DNA of 22,913 nt from Botryllus schlosseri (taxonomy: Eukaryota; Chordata; Ascidiacea; Stolidobranchia; Styelidae): the NCBI GenBank assembly GCA_000444245.1, contig ATSW01010660.1:1-22913 (forward strand), in the 5' to 3' direction. The position numbers and the translations under genes were made by a program. The notes under the pieces were generated by a model. It was not told where the DNA came from. It saw only the letters and a list, made by a program, of their open reading frames with translations, and searched no databases. Position 1 is the first letter of the stretch. Each line of letters begins with the position of its first letter. Shown piece by piece: positions 10,002 through 20,152 of the stretch.

Positions 10002-10630
10002 TTACATCTATAAACTCTTTGCGCGACAATCAATTCTGTTATTGCAAGTTATTTGAGCTTTAAAAATTTCAGATATTTTCACTTCCTGATCTTGCTCTTT
10101 CATACTCGTTATCACCTCGCCCTCGCTTTAACGTATGCGGCATCGTGCCACGCAACCCCTGAAGCAAGCATATCTTTGCATTTTCTCGTGGAACGACTAT
10201 TGGATGATATTTGATCTCCTTTTCATGAATATATATAGCCTACGGGCTGTACAAGTACAGTGTGCTTGGGTACTTAGGTCTACGCCATAGGCCCGTATGT
10301 CGACCTGTACCCTTCGACTAGCGTTTGTCTGTCTTCCATTGATTCACAATCGTGCGAAAAGTTTGGGATCACCAGCTACACAGTCGACAACAGTACTGGA
10401 AAGTCGAACTACAGCCTGAATCAATGTCACCACGTAGAATGGAATACCGTTGACTAAAGTGCTGGTAAACGGCATGTTAACGGGAAGTTTCAAAGAAAGA
10501 AATGAGTAATTTCGAAGGTGATCGCACATTGTGTAGGCCGATATTACCGGAAACGTAAAATAAATGACACGGTGTACACGATAATCAATATATTCGTCGC
10601 AATGAAAAGCGTTTGCGAAACCAGCTATAT

Positions 10631-11333
10631 CATGGGTGGGCTTACCTGCTTCATGTGCGAGCCGCAACACAAAAATTGAAATATACGAATTTACCACGTC
10701 AAAATGAAATGTAGGCCATCGAATGAAGTTTTTTTATGGTGTGGTGATACGGTACGTCTCCACTTGGGCTGCACTGCAAAGTGTTTTGAAATCAGGCTGG
10801 TATGACGTCGAAGCAGTGCGCAGCGCATGCAGCAGTTCCTTCAAGTGCTGATGAGATACTAAGGGATATTTCAGCTCGGTAATCTCGACGACATTTTCTT
10901 GCTCAAACTCTGCAGTTATTGCCAGTATTTACAATACGAATGGAAATGATAGCCCGGAAATGATTGTGACATGCGCTGGCGAAATTCATTATCAAGATCA
11001 GTTTTGGGCACAAGGATTTTTCATTTATTGATGACCATAGAAACCAGCCATCCGTTGTTGCGGGTGAAACGTTTATGTGAACTCGATTGGTGAGTTCAAT
11101 TGCAAGTTTCTAACCCGCTAGTGCTACCCTCCCCTAAATGCCACAATGTCACAATGTGACAAATGTCTTGCGTAAACCATAAGGAAAGATACAACACGAA
11201 AGCAACACGCATATTGTTGATACGCGATAAAATGCATCAATCTATAATCAGGTTAAACCTTCTAGCAAAATGGTGAAACGCATGTGCATGTGCATTGGGC
11301 AATCAATAAAGAGCCGCAGTTTGCCCACCACTG
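10631..11333. mobile_element. Non-autonomous hAT element with perfect 8-bp target duplication
   Basis: The left end is CATGGGTGGGCTTACCTGC; the reverse complement of the right end is CAGTGGTGGGCAAACTGCG, continuing with GGCTC (left GAGCCGC lies 16 bp further in). The flanks 10623-10630 and 11334-11341 are both AGCTATAT. At 703 bp it has no transposase frame. The termini are diverged, so it is probably old. Confidence 0.85.
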
Positions 11334-11806
11334 AGCTATATGGAATGGAGCCACAACGGAATGGAGCTACACTATGGTATGCTCCTCTCTATGCACTCGC
11401 ACAGTGTGACGTCATATTTTACTTATGTAACGTCATGTAATTTATTAATTGATTCGCCTCACCCCATACAGCGCAAATATGTCATCTGTATAGTGCAGTG
11501 TTTCTCAACCTGTTTCTCAGGAAAGGCCTGGATAATTCCGCGAGCGCAGGGATTTTTGGTAAATTAATCGACACACCGCACGTTGAGAAATTGTCAACCT
11601 GGTATTTCCTCGTGTTTTTCAATTGTGGAAAGACGTTAGTCTCATTGTGACTTTGTTACATTTGGTGATTTGATATTCATAAAACCTTTAGGAACGACCA
11701 TAGATCCTAATTTGGAGGTTCGCGGGCATAGTTGAAAATCCACAAAAATGTCAAAATATCTTCCACTTTCGGATGATGATTCTTGAACATGTAATTGATA
11801 GACCTG

Positions 11807-11887
11807 CGGGGCTCGTGCACTTTCGGACCAAACTCAGTACAGCCTTACGGAGAAAATGTGTTTTGGTCCGAAAGTGCATGAGCCCCG
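11807..11887. repeat. 81-bp hairpin, 26-bp arms
   Basis: The arms 11807-11832 and 11862-11887 are inverted copies with one difference, which would be a G-U pair in plus-strand RNA, so all 26 positions pair around a 29-nt loop. Size is typical of a pre-miRNA, but a residual palindromic transposon end is equally possible. No target duplication seen. Confidence 0.85.
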
Positions 11888-12054
11888 TTCTGGTCCGGTT
11901 TCGTTAAATTCAGATTTGAGAATTAGGCTTCGGCCGTGATGCGTGATTTATAAAATACCACTTCTGAAATGTGAAATGAAAGTCACCTTAATAGCTGTCA
12001 TATAAAATGCAAAGATACCTCAAATATGTGACTGGCGGTATTGAACTTAAATAG

Positions 12055-12442
12055 TGCTTTAAGAATTACATTCATTGCAGTAGAATTTATTACCTCGAAG
12101 ACCTCAAGAGTTAACGGTACAATAAGAAGGAGAAAGAGTTTCTATACAATCTTTAAATATTTTATTAATATATACTGCTAATTGTATGTGTGTAACGTCT
12201 TCCGTGTATTGTATAATTTGTTTTCTGTTGTCTCTTTATTATGACTACCGGAGTACCGGTACAGCTGACTTTCGCCAACTAGCGTTCCTTTTTATTATTG
12301 CATTGCACGTCATATTTTGCTAATTTGGTTTTCGTTTGAATCTCTTTCCGTATGCTTCTTGTGCCGTTAACTCTTGATAAGGGGCATACGAAATGTCTTC
12401 AAGTTAATATATTATACTGCAATGAATGTAGTTTTGAAAGCA
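12055..12442. mobile_element. MITE-like inverted-repeat element
   Basis: The left arm (about 12055-12142) and right arm (about 12340-12442, inverted) share TTACATTCATTGCAG-type, GAAGAC, CAAGAGTTAACGG and AAGAG blocks in the same order. The right arm carries an extra segment of about 17 bp. No coding frame and no clear target duplication. Confidence 0.75.
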
Positions 12443-12765
12443 ATATTGGAGATACTTCAATAAGCAATGTTTCGCCACGTATATTTCAAACGCAAGAACA
12501 ATGAAACACAGAGCACTACAACTAATTATTCAGCATTCCAGGCAATATTCGTTCTTCTGAAGTTTTCTGTGTCTTGGGCAAACCAGTTGGTAGGAAGTGT
12601 CACAGGCAAAACTTCTACTTCTACTTCTACTTCGGAATATATTGCGAACTACTTACTTACTTCTCGCTACTTTCAGTTTGTCAAGAAGAAGTAGTTTAAT
12701 CCCCCAATAAGAAAGATAGCCGAAAGAATTTTGGGGCTGTTTTCACGTAGTACCAACATTTAATA

Positions 12766-13053
12766 TACATTTTAATAATATATTCATTGTAAAATATATT
12801 AAAACCCGAAGCTTTTCGAGCTGACACTTTTCAAATAATTTTTAGCGAATCTAAAAATTGGCCACTAGCTGCGCTCGCGGTTTGCCTGTATTTGATGTTG
12901 TTTGTTTCTATGACGTCATAATTGGTTGTATGCAATGTAGCTAGATGTATGTTTTTGAAATTCTCCATTTGCTGACGATTGCCCCTGAAAAGTGTCAGCT
13001 TGAAAAGCTTCGGGTTTTAATATATTTTACAATGAATATATTATTAAAATGTA
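12766..13053. mobile_element. Foldback/MITE with 68-bp near-identical inverted arms
   Basis: Arms 12766-12833 and 12986-13053 match at 67 of 68 positions as inverted repeats. Both outer ends read TA, which fits TA-target insertion by a Tc1/mariner-type transposase; the family is inference. Weaker inverted similarity (AAAGATA, TTTGGGG) extends outward to about 12711 and 13085, and a 14-bp direct repeat (TACCAACATTTAAT) lies at 12751 and 13085. Confidence 0.88.
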
Positions 13054-13098
13054 CACTAAAGTTCTGTACCCCAAAGAGTATCTTTACCAACATTTAAT

Positions 13099-15148
13099 TT
13101 TCATAAAAGTCATGTAATACACTGAATTTTCGTTGTGCTTCGCGTACAGTAGATATGGAGTGGAAAATATGTTTTAACGAAAGTATCGCTGAATATAATT
13201 TAGACAACGGGTTGCGTGGTTCCGTTGACACCGCATTGTCACCTATACCAAATATTTCATCACAGTAAGTATGGCTCCCATAACGTTAGAAACTACCGTT
13301 TCGCCATCTAGCAATTACCTATTATACCTAGCAGCCCATGACGTGTCCTAATCTGGAAAAGTGGACTTTGAAACGTTACACCTGTTTTAGCAGAACATCC
13401 TTGAAACTTTCTGGATAAAAGGCATGAAATATATTTTCCGCTTTTTAGAAGTAGTATTTGTATTTTTCTTTCAATTACGAGTATGATACGGTAAGTTCTA
13501 ATTATAGTTTCAGTTCTTTTGTCTCGAGAACATACATGTTGAAGTATAAAAGCAAGTGTAGTAATGCCTTATATTTTCCGAAAATAAAGCTATACAGTGT
13601 ATGACATTTTTACGATCTGCCATATTTTTAATTAAGGTGTAACGCTCTGGTAATCACATTATGTTGTCATTGAGCTGTTTTCTAGAATGTTCGGTAGGAG
13701 TTGCACGTGGGAGTCTTGGGGAAGTGGAAGAACTTTGGTCTGGCTGGGAGTGTGGCTGGAGGTGCTGGTTGTGAGCGAGTATGTCGGGGTCTGAAGTTGA
13801 AATAGTAGTTCAAGTAGAGTAGTACAGTAGGAAGTGTCTAGGGTTGACAAGGCTACTGGGGTTTGTGCAGTGATTTATGTGTGTAACGTAGTTGGTGGGG
13901 TTTTGTGCCAGTGTATGTTTGGCGGTGTAATGTCGTTATGTAAATATATGCGTATGAAGCAATGAGGATTTGTGTTACTGGTGCGTGTGATCACGGAAAG
14001 GCGAGATCCCGAGCCCACAAACACGACGAAGTTCCTGTTAGGTTTTTGCATGCCATATCAGGGACGCTACAAACGTTTACTAATCGCGCAAATCCGCATC
14101 CAACACAACTTCTCCGTAATGCTTTTCGACTGAACTGGGGGCCTTATAATATGGGGTTGGGTGTTCGAGTAAACAAAGGATGAGTATCGCATTTCCATAT
14201 CAATACTAACATTTACATCCCATGATGTGGACGATTGCTTATTCTGTCAAAAATTGACACCTCCTGCGATGCAACAATAATGAATCAAGCTCTCTGCACT
14301 TTCCGCATAGCTCAATTTGCAGCTTTTGACAGTCCATGCGAACGAATTACGATCGTTTTCACAACTACTTACTTACTTGAGTAGATTTAAAGCCAGTCAC
14401 TGGTATGCTAATTTGATTATCTTCATAGACTTCGGTCACCAATTCTTCAGCAGTTCTGATGGACACTAGGTGCACTTGAAATAATGAAGTGTGGATTATC
14501 TGGCCGTTCGCCAACCTATGTCAGACGTCTGTTATCTGTACATCGTTACGACCTTGGTGTATAATTGCTCTCAGCTATGGGCTAAATAGATTTCTCGGCC
14601 GTTTTAGTACCGGAGTTATGTAGACTTAATTGTTGCCGCAATCGCAGCACCAATATAATACTGTAGGTTTTCGCAACTGTATGATTGCCACCTTGACAAT
14701 CCTCGTGATACTATCTCAAATTGCACAGTCGCGTATAGTCGAAATCCTAGTCAGGTCTTGATTCGGATTTGTCATTGATCAAACCTGCATGTGTGCGCGA
14801 CTGTGCTGCATGCTCTCAGTTCACCGCCAGTCCAGATGCGCTCACACAGTAGTAGGGTACAATCTTCCTCTCAATCGCTGAAGATTCGGTAATCCACCAT
14901 CACGATGAATACCGCTGACTAACTGCTGACTAAAGAATGGAAAAAGGTCAACACAATCACGCTGCCATCGCCATATAGCGTCATGGTTGCTGTCATTATT
15001 TCAATTCTGATCAATATCGCGCTGATCGCTGGCAATTTCTAGTGAGTGTGTATAGTGTGTAGATTTGGCTATACTTCCCGATCTCGCGAATCTAACTTGC
15101 TATTTACCGGAAGCACATTCGCGATATGCCGGTATATCGATATACTAC
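13099..15148. other. Intergenic, nothing recognised
   Basis: Two kb with no gene, exon motif or paired transposon ends. A G/T-rich plus strand at 13690-13880 yields an antisense Ser/Thr-rich open frame that I judge to be composition. Confidence 0.5.
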
Positions 15149-15196
15149 TAGGGTTGCATTTGAAACAAGCGGTGTTTTAAAACATTTTGTTTAAAA
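15149..15196 (+). mobile_element. Terminal fragment of the TAGGGTTGCATTTAAA family
   Basis: TAGGGTTGCATTTGAAACAA followed by GCGGTGTTTTAAAACA, matching the terminus of the elements at 9190 and 22335. It breaks off exactly where another hAT-like terminus (CAGGGGTCGCCAACTC) begins at 15197, suggesting nesting. Confidence 0.7.
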
Positions 15197-15260
15197 CAGG
15201 GGTCGCCAACTCAAAACGGGTCGCGGGCCACTTTTCAAATGTCGTAGCGGCCGCGGTCCG
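15197..15260 (+). mobile_element. Orphan hAT terminal end
   Basis: CAGGGGTCGCCAACTC followed by GGGTCGCGGGCCAC, the classic hAT-type terminus. The opposite end was not found. Confidence 0.5.
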
Positions 15261-15645
15261 CATGAATTCAAAATCGATATAAAATAGGCCATGCTGCTTA
15301 ACAACCACGTTTTAAAACTTCATGTCAGTACCACGGTGTGTTATCTAACATAGGCGATAGGCATAGTTACCACAAAAGAAGTAATGTTTTATCAAAGGAA
15401 TACAAATGCAACAAAAAATCAAGATCATTGATTTCATTTTATTCTGCCCTCTGAGCTGTGTACGATACATGGCAACGCTTTTCCGCGACTAAAGAATCGA
15501 TATTGGGGCTAGCGAGAGACGTAACTGTAGCTGAAAGACCATCTTCACGTAAAGCTTGATTTTATCGTGAAGACCTAGGCCGTTTTCTTTGCGTCTCGGT
15601 CTTGGTAGTGTTTGAGCCATTGTACGTCGACGGGAATAAGCCCAA

Positions 15646-15910
15646 TAGGGCTGTTCAAAAACTTTTTTTTTTCAAATTTCACTGGCTACGTGGTAAAATT
15701 ATTATGTTGGCTAAAACAACGCTGCACACCAAATTTTGCCCTATTCCAACCATTGGAAGCGAGATTCTTACTGTAGAGAGTTTTGAATTCATCATTTCAA
15801 ATTCTTTCTGCCAATCCCGTAAAATTGTTAGGCTGTCAGTAGAGACAATACACACCACATTTGGCTCAATTCCAACCAGTAGAAGAGAAGTTATGGTAAA
15901 CTTCATTTAA
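15646..15910. repeat. TAGGGCTGTTC end and a diverged ~110-bp tandem pair
   Basis: TAGGGCTGTTCAAAAAC at 15646 looks like a hAT-type terminus; the same 11 bases recur at 19698. Inside, two diverged units (about 15700-15775 and 15820-15895) share GTAAAATT, CACACCA, ATTCCAACCA and AAG blocks, so the overlapping open frames on both strands look internally repeated and are not called as genes. Confidence 0.5.
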
Positions 15911-17213
15911 CGCTGTCATTTTCATATTAGATATTGATACGTGATTCTACTGAAGTTTCTGCAAGGTAGAACTAGCGAAGTCCAGTTGAAAACTACTAAC
16001 TTGATTAAGACAGTTCAGTATCCTTTCAAAGAAATGCGATTTCGCTGTTAGCCTCTGTTATGCTGTCGGGAGTCAGAATTTAACGAAGCTTGTTAAAAGT
16101 CTCCGCAGTGTTCGCATAAAACTTGTCCGAAACGAGTTGTAGGCGACTTTTAAATATGTTCGCACAACACTTGCACCATTGTGACGAACGCCTAAAGTAG
16201 ATGATGAATTAATTCTCCATTACAGCACCATGGAGAAAAATACGTTCCTAACGACTAAATCAGTGCTTTTCGATCTTTCTACGCACCATCCATACTTTTT
16301 GTTTTGCAGAAAATTCATCCGCACAAACCAACCGAATATTGTTTTACAAAGAGAACATTGAGACACCTAACAATATCTTTTCATATGTGCAAGTAGTAGG
16401 CTACCGGTTTAAGCCATCAAGTGTACCATTAAAAAGACAATTGTTTTCCCTCGTTTTGATTTTAACTATACTGCACTAAAACTCTTTTCGGCCAAATAAG
16501 TGTTAAGTTATGTACAAGAACTTCTGGTGCTTGGATAGCAAAGTCTTTATAAGAACCATCCAACAGTCCTATCCAAAATATAGCGTATTTTCCAGGGGTG
16601 AAAAATGCTTGCAGGCAGGACTCGCGAGTATTATTATTCTTATTTGGATAGTGGCGCTTATGATCGATTAGGTCTTTTGCACCACGTGCGTAATGATTAC
16701 CATACACAGGTTTTCTAACACGATAAAATTCCACAAGCGGGGTTACCAATTGGGGAGACGTGAGAACATTTTCAAGTCAAAGTACGATGTCTTACATGTG
16801 CACGATTCAACTAGAAACCGACGGTGAAATCAAATCGAGAACAACATAATATAAAATGCGATCTTGTTTCTGGGGTGCCGTTTGTTCGACAATTGGGAGT
16901 CTCCGAGCATTTGATACGGTATAAATGTGAGTTCAAGCTACAATGACCCGTACTCAGACAAAATAATATACGGTCGTGGTCTTGTAGGCCCAATTGTCTT
17001 ATGAAGCCCATAATTTATCACATTTGGACGGAACTGTTCGAGTTTCCTACTTCAGCTATTTGCGAATAGTACTACCTGCAACCGCGGGTCATTGGAGCTG
17101 CTGGCACTCTGATCGTTCGGGGAGCGAGCGCCACCGATCATGTAATATGTGGTGCGCTATAGACAGGGACGGTAGAGGGGATTTGGCACACGACATTGCG
17201 GTTGAGTATTTGC
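15911..17213. other. Intergenic, nothing firm
   Basis: An unrecognised minus-strand open frame of 95 codons lies at 16749-16462. A possible transposon end, CAGTGCTTTTCGATC, is at 16260. No gene called. Confidence 0.45.
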
Positions 17214-17221
17214 ATCTATAC

Positions 17222-17620
17222 TATAGGATTACCATGCGTCCTCTTTTAAGAAGATTTGTCCTCTTTTTACTTTTTTGAAAGTGTCCTCGGAGGACGCCCT
17301 CTTCTTCTCCTTTTTGAGAATTTTGGTCAAATTTACGGCCAAATTCGATTGAGATGCCGTAAATTAGCACCGAAGTAACGCTCTGGCGGGTATTTTGGGA
17401 GCTGTGCCGGAAATTGACCTTTTTTTTAGGCAACCACCTGATAATGTGAAGGAAAAAATGTACTTTGGGTGCTGAGCGAGAACGTTGACCTTTTTTTTTT
17501 AGTCGGCCGACCACGAAGTGGGAAAGATTTGCCATTTTTTACGATTTTCCTCCGGTTTTGCAAGTCTGAAAATTCTGAAAAAGTGTCCTCTTTCCAGATT
17601 TCCAAAATACGGTAACCCTA
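17222..17620. mobile_element. hAT MITE (GGTTACC / GTCCTCTTT type) with 8-bp target duplication
   Basis: The left end is TATAGGATTACCATGCGTCC; the right end, inverted, is TAGGGTTACCGTATTTTGG. The flanks 17214-17221 and 17621-17628 are identical (ATCTATAC). It resembles widespread animal hAT MITEs whose ends read TAGGGTTACCATACGTCC. Inside, two units about 75 bp apart share GCTG-GC, TTGACC, a T run and a CCACNNNNTAATGTG/CACGAAGTGGG-like tail. Confidence 0.88.
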
Positions 17621-17628
17621 ATCTATAC

Positions 17629-18226
17629 TCCCCGCAACTTCATTCACGGGTCTTGTATGGCTACTTTGTCCTGTTATGGCGTATGATTTCGCTGCCACTT
17701 TTGCTCGACCTCGTGAGTCCTCACCACCATCACTATCTCGGATTAATTGAGAAAGAAGTATAGTATGCTGCGATTTTACGAGCATGTATGACATATAGAG
17801 AACGGGCAGACAACAATTGTACGCAACATAGCTCTGCGTAACATGTCCGACACACGCGATTTCAAATTCGGATAAATTATTTCCCTCTGCGCGTCGCATT
17901 TGTACCACTGCCCACTCAGATTGTGAGGACGGGACTATTCGGTGTCGACTGCCGACCATTTCGACGACCGAGCATTTCAATATCGAAAGTTTTGGTCAAC
18001 CAGTTACGGTAATTTTTGACAGGGAACAGTCAACTGGGTAGTGAAGTGATGATGCGAAAGTTCGATTCACTTTCGCTATTCGTATGCCAACCTAAATAAC
18101 TCAGAGGTTCGCATTCGCAAACGAAAAATGTTCTACCCATAGATTTCAACTTGCTATCATTCGCCGCATCTCTGTTGTAACAAGAACTAAGAGAATCTTG
18201 CATTGCTACCATTCATTTTTCTATGT
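17629..18226. other. Intergenic, nothing recognised
   Basis: Contains a small perfect stem GCGAAAGT/ACTTTCGC at 18056-18078. The antisense open frame at 17980-17618 runs into the adjacent MITE flank and looks accidental. Confidence 0.4.
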
Positions 18227-18300
18227 CAGTGGTTCCCAACCTTTTATTTGCAGTCGTGACGCAATATCTCCGATTTCAATATGTTCCGTGACCCACCTCT
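18227..18300 (+). mobile_element. Orphan hAT terminal end
   Basis: CAGTGGTTCCCAACCTTTT followed by GTCGTGACG and CGTGACCCACC, a very typical hAT terminus related to that at 1681. No partner end was found downstream, so the element's length is unknown. Confidence 0.6.
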
Positions 18301-19960
18301 AAATTTGACAAACACCCTCGTCAAGACCTTATTTATGAAGTCAATTACTGAAAATAGAACGGTCAGCTCCTTCGACAAACATACGGAGGCTGGACAGCAC
18401 CTTCTCGAAGCCCGGAAAAATGCGAACGACCCGCAGGTTGAATACCACGCTGCTCGATGAGCTAGTAACAAGTCCAACAGTTATAAATATATTCCGATCT
18501 CTCTGCACAATCAACAAATTCCAGTATATTTCAAGCATAAGATGAGCAATGATAAATTTTATTTTTCAACAACAAATAAACGTGATTATGATGTGTAGCG
18601 ATGCGATTATTCTGGTGGAGTATTGCTGTACACATTAGTTATCTTTTTTGTGGCGTCATCAAGGATGACCCTACAGAAGTTACCCCTGGAACTGTATGTG
18701 ACATTCCGTTCTACATCGTGAATGACTGACGTACGGCATAGTGTAGGCCTACATAACACAATGGTATTGGCATTTGGGGCCAATATATTCTTCAGATGAG
18801 TATAGTACATAGTTACATCAGTCAGTCAAAACTGTCTATAAATTAGATCTACATAGGCCAATGTAAATCAGACGATTCATTTTGACGCTAATCATCATAG
18901 CTCCCAATGCGGTACAGGTAGACACTACACAATAAATTACAAGACGCTAACACTGCCAGTGAAACGGCAATAATATTTGAAAGCGATCTGATCATTCCAC
19001 AATGAAGCATATGTTCACACTGCACACAATCGATCGACCTTCTGACTACTTCAAGCTCCAGAGTCACGTATTCAAGTCCGCACTGACCACGATCCTCTCC
19101 CTTGTGTCTGCTCATTTGTTATCCCAGCCTTGAAAGAATAAGAGCCTAGTTACAATGCGCTACGGAATAATCATGGTAAACACGATGATAATGATGTCAT
19201 CGCTGTATCCGCTATTGTGGTTCATTACGCCAAGTCCATTTTTATGAAATATTTACACCGGAAATCTCAAACAAATCAAGGCTTCTGGAGTGTAACACCT
19301 GCAATATAATCTACTGGCAGCAAGGCCAGGAAGTCACGAGGTACTTTATCGAGCACTGATGAAGACCTCGATCCTTTCCTGGCACGCAGCAGGCAATATT
19401 CAATTCAATATTCAATTTTTCTGTGTAGAATACGGCCATAAGGGTGGCGGTGAGATAACGTGAAGTTCCACAACTTCAACACCAATGGGTTCCAAGTTCT
19501 AGTCCGACCGCGGTCGACCCAGAACTCTTACCGAAGTGTCGTAGACTTATCAGGCACCTCCTCGCAATCTGATTCGCGAAAGCGGTGTCTTACCAAAGCC
19601 TATAGATCGAAAGTGGGACGTGCTACAAGTAGTCAGATCAGGTGTATTAGTAAAGAATACCGGCCTGGCGTAATATGAATGTACCATGAATGTCCAGTAG
19701 GGCTGTTCGAAAATAACTTAATTTTCTGAATTCCAGTCATGAATGTACCATGAATATCAAAAACACAAGCGACCATTATTTTAATAAAATAACCCATTCC
19801 TCCAAGGTGGTGGTAAATGAGATAATCACGCGAGCTTATTCCAAATGTCCCTGCTTCTTCGACCACGGGGATCGATCAGTTGGTGAAACGGACAATAATA
19901 TAAGAAAGGGATCATATCCCCACATGGAGTTACCTACTCGCTCGTGCGCTATGCTTATGC
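18301..19960. other. Gene A 3' flank, little recognised
   Basis: The region just past the gene A stop. A minus-strand open frame at 19115-18888 has one hydrophobic segment and a CVQC motif, without recognised family. A 16-bp direct repeat (TGAATGTACCATGAAT) at 19676 and 19740 brackets a TAGGGCTGTTCGAAAA transposon-like end at 19698. No obvious minus-strand AATAAA close to the stop. Confidence 0.4.
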
Positions 19961-20152
19961 TTACGCCGTCTGCGACTTTCTTACCAATTTTGTGAAATTA
20001 TCTTGGCAGGCGTTTCGAATTCTCTCACACGTCGCTGGGCTGTCCAATCGGAAAGGTCCGCTGATTCCCGATTCCGCCCTTGCCGATTTTATACCATCTT
20101 TAATGGCACAAAATACGGAAGTTCCGAGTAGTAGAGGCGGCTCTCCAACGGC
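19961..20152 (-). CDS. XDH: XDH gene A, C-terminal exon with catalytic Glu
   Basis: Encodes [20 protein letters not shown], then [16 protein letters not shown] and [13 protein letters not shown], then TAA. The acceptor TGCTGCAG/GCC joins YSAR to AVGEPP in phase 0. The family normally continues after DNFT with a KPW-type tail, which is absent. A good donor, TTG/GTAAGA, lies inside the KLVRKSQTA codons, so the last residues may be intron read-through and a further short exon may exist; I could not find one. Confidence 0.88.
   Translation of the reverse strand, partial: AVGEPPLLLGTSVFCAIKDGIKSARAESGISGPFRLDSPATCERIRNACQDNFTKLVRKSQTA

Noticed and set aside
10344-10697. Minus-strand 117-codon frame
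   Set aside because: It spans the left border and target duplication of the hAT element at 10631, and has no recognisable domain.
11496-11600. Small hAT element from CAGTGTTTCTCAACC to GTTGAGAAATTG
   Set aside because: The ends are only partly complementary and the flanking 8-mers do not match.
13659-13850. Minus-strand Ser/Thr-rich frame
   Set aside because: Reflects the G/T-rich composition of the plus strand rather than a gene.
16462-16749. Minus-strand 95-codon frame
   Set aside because: Looks somewhat protein-like but matches no family I know, with no neighbouring exon or promoter evidence.
18888-19115. Minus-strand 75-codon frame with one hydrophobic segment
   Set aside because: A single possible membrane helix and Cys pair in a short frame is within chance; no splice or family support.
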